NCBI GenBank assembly: GCA_030765065.1
Contig: CM060990.1
Coordinates: forward strand, 457,334,321-457,398,320
Reading direction: 5' to 3'
DNA from: Deroplatys truncata
Lineage: Eukaryota > Arthropoda > Insecta > Mantodea > Mantidae
DNA length: 64,000 nucleotides
Shown here piece after piece: positions 59,851 to 64,000 of this stretch; positions within the stretch are counted from its first letter, which is position 1; every line of letters begins with the position of its first letter. The notes beneath the pieces are model-generated. The model had not been told where the DNA came from. It did no database searches and saw nothing but the letters and a program-made list of their open reading frames with translations. A program made the translations under genes and the position numbers.

Positions 59851-62800
59851 CCATGAAACCAGGGTAAAGAGATATCAGCTTAAATGTCTTGATAATAATG
59901 ATTCGTAACTATTATGAACGACTAAGTAACACAAATTGTATGGCGCGCTCTGAATCAAATGTCAGCTGTGTGCTCAAATGCTTTTAAAGGTCTTAGAGTA
60001 CAAAGTCCAGAAATGCTGGATCCTTTCAGATAATAGCATCCGGAGAGACATGTGTAAGGATAACAACATTTATTTTAAACATATCTAATACCTGATTATG
60101 GACGATAGAGAGGGAGAGGATGCTGAAGCCCTGCTGGTGCAATGCAGATGCATGTGATAAGAAGATTAACAATTTCATAGTATCCAAACATGCATATGTT
60201 GGAAACTAATATTCTCATTGTTTAAATGAACATTTATGGTTACAATACAATAGTTATGCAGCTATATGTTTTACTTAAGTCGATATATCCGTAGGTATTA
60301 TTATAAATTTCGCACATCCAAAAATTATGAGTTTATAAACCAGTCTCTCTAATAGAAGAAAATAAAATTAAAATAGATGAAGGTGATATACAAACTACTA
60401 ACTGGAATATCTGGCAAACCAATGATGTTGTTTGTTTGTCGCTTTCAGAAGCCTGATGTCGTTAGCAACAGAAAATACCATTTATTTGTTCCGTTTGGCT
60501 ATCATAGTTCCAGAAATGTTTATTAACTTTGTATTAAAAGCCATAATGTAACAGGTACAAAACCAGTGAAATAGAAGTGATATTACATGTATAGAAATTA
60601 CTGTAATTACGATATTGATGTCAAAATTGCTTTTTTTATTCTGATAATTTTTCTACTGAATGCAACACAGAAGTGCGTCCAAAATCTAGGGAAACACTTC
60701 TCTCATGTAGACGATGATAATGTGAACGTCCACTTCTTCTACAACTCTTGTTAACATTGCATGATAATCGATTTTGTCTCTGTGTGGAATGCTATGACAG
60801 CAGCTCATTAATATCAATATCGTTCCGATTCTAATGCAAAGCTTCCATGACAAACGGATTGATAGAAGCGGACCCAATTCCATGTCCTCTACTCATTTAC
60901 AGGAAATTTGAAAGCTGTTGTTCAAATAACAAGATGCCGACTGCCTACGTGCCGATATTACTGAAGGGCAAAGCGAGTACAAACTTCTGCAGGGATACAT
61001 CAGCACATCCGGAATAAGTGCGACAGAGAGATGATGCATATAACCGTACAGCTGGACATTTTGACATTTCTTATGATACGGAATTTCGTATTTTATCCTA
61101 TCTTATATTTCATAAATGCACCGTGCTCTCGGTTCCTGTTGTGTTTTCCATGAATGAAAGCAGGATTGTAAAAATGCGCTCTAACACGGAAATACACTTC
61201 TCCTAAACCAGATATATGCAACGTATATTCATCTCTTCATGTGAGGAATATTTCCCTAATGGTGGACTTGCCTTTTTGTTACATAATGTATATAGTGATT
61301 ATTCACTATCACAAGTATAGTAAAATAGTATGTATTTGTGTTATTAAAATATGTTTTCTCTCTATCGCAACGGTCATCATGTGTTGAAAAAACTCTGAGG
61401 TAATTATTTATTTTCAAAAATGTAAATAAAAAGTGGCAGTCAAGTAAAGGCAAGTTGAAGTTATTTGTGAAGTTTCGGTGTGAAACGAAAAATAAGGTAG
61501 TAGATGTGGCTACAACATACTACAATCACATAAAGTCCTCTTGAAATTTTATTGTATCCATTTCTTTAGGACCTGCACTCTGATACGCATTCATATTTTA
61601 CTTTTTTGTGTATAATTTAAACGCGCAGCGAAATAAGACAGTGCAATATGAAATCAATAATTTTTTACTCGGATGAAATCGATACCCCATTTTATAGCTT
61701 AATGGTTGAATTCAGTATGATCAGTGATCAATCATAGATTTCAATTGTCATCCGCTAGAGAGCTCTAATGCCCCAATGGCTTGCAAGTGAACGTGTCTCC
61801 ATTTGTCTTAAGTATATTGCAAGTAAAAGTGTGAAAATAAGCCAATGTGACAGTTAACGTTTTTAATAATGAAATATATTCCAGAAATTTAAACACGGGT
61901 GAAAGAATAGGGAATAAATATATACAAGCACAGTTTGAAGTAAGCATTCCCACTTAAAGGGCGTATGCTAAAGTGGAATACTTAATATACAAGGAGAAAA
62001 CTGCCCAAAATGCGAATCTTTGCCTGGAAATATTACATCTGTTTTTGCTATAGTTTGATCTTACAGGTTAAGAGGAAACAAGGTATTACTGGCAGGAAAG
62101 AAACTTTCCCTTTAGGACCCGATGAAAGTACCGGGCAAGAAAGGTAAATCATATAATCATACACTACTGAAAATCATTGGAAAACTCTGAGAAAATAATC
62201 CCAAAGTGCTGCTGTGCCTTAAAATATATGTAGTGAAATGTTTTCTCATGGAAAGCAGAAATATCAAAACTCTTTAAATTGCACACTATGTTAATACAGC
62301 CACGGAATGATAATGTCGGAAAGCTAGCAGTACTTTCTGTACAGCATACAGTACGGCTGTATTCGCGAGCTTTGCCTCCATGAGAAAGTAAATTTAAAAA
62401 AGTTAGAGGTAAATAAATAAAGGGAAAATATTTTTTTTCAACCAAAGTGACTGGAGAAACAATGCGATGTGGTGCGTCAGCTAAATCAGCTTGATTCACA
62501 GCTCAGATAATGCTAAAGATTACATAGTTATCTCTCTTCTTCCCGCATTGTTTGCCTGTCTTCATTTAAATATAATATCCGATAGAAATTTACTTTCACT
62601 CTTCCACAGAATGTGCATCAAAGGTCGGAAAGGACCGCCAATCCAGCTATGACTGTTAAAACATTCGACAATTTTAAAGGATTTGTAATTTTAATTCTGG
62701 TTTTTGCCAACGAATTGCAAGAACTGTAATGTATTCTAAATTTCTATATTTTCACTATGTACTTCTTAATTTAACTTTATGAACATGTAATCAAAATAGT

Positions 62801-63318
62801 TTAATGTATAGGAAGCTAATGTTATGTTTACTGTTTTATGAAGGAGAAATTCCGCTTAGTAAAACAATGCTAAGGTCTCCAGTGAGAGCGAAGAAGACAG
62901 GTTCATTTCATTGCCTCCGAGATAAATGGGATGCTTTGCTTTTACCTCCTGGTTCAAGATTTTCCTTTCGAGTTGTGCTTAAAAAGATTAGGGGATCTCA
63001 CATAGAGGAAAGTAGACGCTACTCATATTGAATGATTAATTCAGGTCACAACTCGAAACAGGGACAAGAAACGGGGGTTGGTATTCTTCACATTGTTGCA
63101 ACTGCCAGCGCTGTATCATTAGCTTCTTCGCTTTTCTTCTTGGAATCTTTCTTAACCCTTCTCTTCCCTTGCACCTTCCTTTCCCCGTTTAGGAGGTTTA
63201 GTGATATTAAGCACACATTTATCTCTCACTCTTACGAGGTTCAGAATCCATTCTTATCGCTTAGTTATAACACTCAAAAAGGCCTATTAACAAGCTTGGA
63301 AGAGGGCATAAGATTAAT
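59851..63318. other. AT-rich non-coding DNA with unassigned frames
   Basis: No gene could be supported. Frames at 62164-62499 (minus, 111 codons), 62804-63031 (plus, 75) and 63032-63328 (plus, 98) have no domain I recognise and lack convincing splice sites. Confidence 0.4.
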
Positions 63319-63885
63319 TAAAATCTGATACGTTACATTCACATGAATTACTCTATCTATTTCGTTTATTTTTATATACATTCTACAGACTACTCGTACA
63401 AAAGCTGATTTTCTTATCTAGCTCATATATATCGAGATGCCTAAAATTTTGCAGAAATAATTTCATTACACATTTCGTATCGAGCGAGATGGTTCCCTGG
63501 TAACGCGAGAGGCTTGCATTCAGGAACTCCCGGGTCTGTCGGGCCGGCCATTTTTACTATGGGTTTTATCGTGGTTTTCCCGGATCGGTAGGCGAATGCT
63601 GGGGTGGTTCTTCTTCTACCACGAAATTCCTGCTCATCATTTCCTATCACCTGTTTTAGGATTGAAGGACCAGGCGACGGCTTTTGGTGTTTTGCGGCTG
63701 GGCAGTGGAGATGCGCCTTGGAAAGGTTTCTCCCTGCTGCAGTTGGAATGCTGACGAACATGCCTTCTGGAGCCGCAACTCTGGGATCTTGGGGCTCCCG
63801 GGGGACTCGGGGCTTGTATACTTCCTAATCAAAAGGGCTTCACAGGCAATTACCAGAAAATTCAATACATTGATACCGTAATTAT
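63319..63885 (+). repeat. R1 repeat, copy f, split by a SINE and internally deleted
   Basis: The left part (ATCTGATACGTTACATTCAC to CATTACACATTTCG) and a short right part (GGCTTCACAGGCAATTACCA then GAAAATTCAATAC) flank a SINE. About 380 bases that other R1 copies have between these points are absent. The right end beyond about 63885 is lost. Confidence 0.65.
63478..63828 (+). mobile_element. tRNA-headed SINE, core-sharing family, nested in R1
   Basis: The head TATCGAGCGAGATGGTTCCC contains the A-box region; the B box is decayed (CTCCCGGGTCTGTCGG). Then come GGGTTTTATCGTGGTTTTCC, GGCGAATGCTGGGGTGGTTC, TTCTACCACGAAATTCCTGC and GTGTTTTGCGGCTGGGCAGT, in the same order as the SINE at 28215. No target duplication was found. 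All frames of 65-108 codons at 63441-63982 derive from this block or the adjacent TA repeat. Confidence 0.75.
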
Positions 63886-63893
63886 TTAGAGGC

Positions 63894-63895
<2 letters not shown>

Positions 63896-63941
<46 letters not shown>
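63896..63941. repeat. (TA)n microsatellite
   Basis: An uninterrupted TA run of about 22 units near the window end, close to the truncated end of R1 copy f. Confidence 0.95.
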
Positions 63942-63946
<5 letters not shown>

Positions 63947-64000
63947 TAAAGAAATAACAATAAGATAGAGAAATAACTGCATTAAATAATTTACGTATAT

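Overview
This is an AT-rich, gene-poor stretch of a eukaryotic nuclear genome, most likely from an arthropod and probably an insect with a large, repeat-rich genome. The evidence is the repeat content: tRNA-derived SINEs, Tc1/mariner relatives with DD41D and DD35E spacing, a piggyBac fossil, a LINE 3' fragment and a mariner N-terminal relic. The sequence alone does not settle the order or species. No open reading frame longer than 174 codons occurs and no host protein gene can be called with confidence. The longer frames are transposase remains, SINE sequence read as protein, or chance frames.

Layout. 2.6-5.4 kb: a LINE fragment split by a SINE, then a DD41D element with 310-bp inverted ends. 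7.9-12.6 kb: three tRNA-headed SINEs. 13.3-14.2 kb: first copy of an unclassified repeat of about 0.9 kb (called R1), present six times in the window. 17.9-19.1 kb: piggyBac fossil. 22.3-23.4 kb: R1 with a nested SINE. 23.8-24.2 kb: an exon-like stretch on the minus strand. 24.6-25.6 kb: an unclassified element with 25-bp inverted ends. 28.2-28.9 kb: a SINE beside a mariner relic. 32.3-32.9 kb: a promoter-like block on the minus strand with heat-shock-element, CCAAT, TATA and initiator matches. 34.2 kb: a SINE with an 11-bp target duplication. 39.6-40.4 kb: R1 in reverse. 45-52.7 kb: the densest part, with a Tc1-like DD35E element, a 2.8-kb DD41D element and a deleted derivative of the latter. 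53-59.9 kb: SINEs, a MITE split by R1, and another R1. 63.3-63.9 kb: R1 split by a SINE.

The most unusual observation is that two different transposon groups (the DD35E element and the DD41D pair at 47.2-52.7 kb) each carry two tRNA-like modules with pol III A- and B-box matches, one near each end and both pointing inward. The deleted DD41D derivative lost nearly all of its transposase but kept both modules. All calls were made by eye; identities and boundaries are approximate unless a target duplication fixes them.
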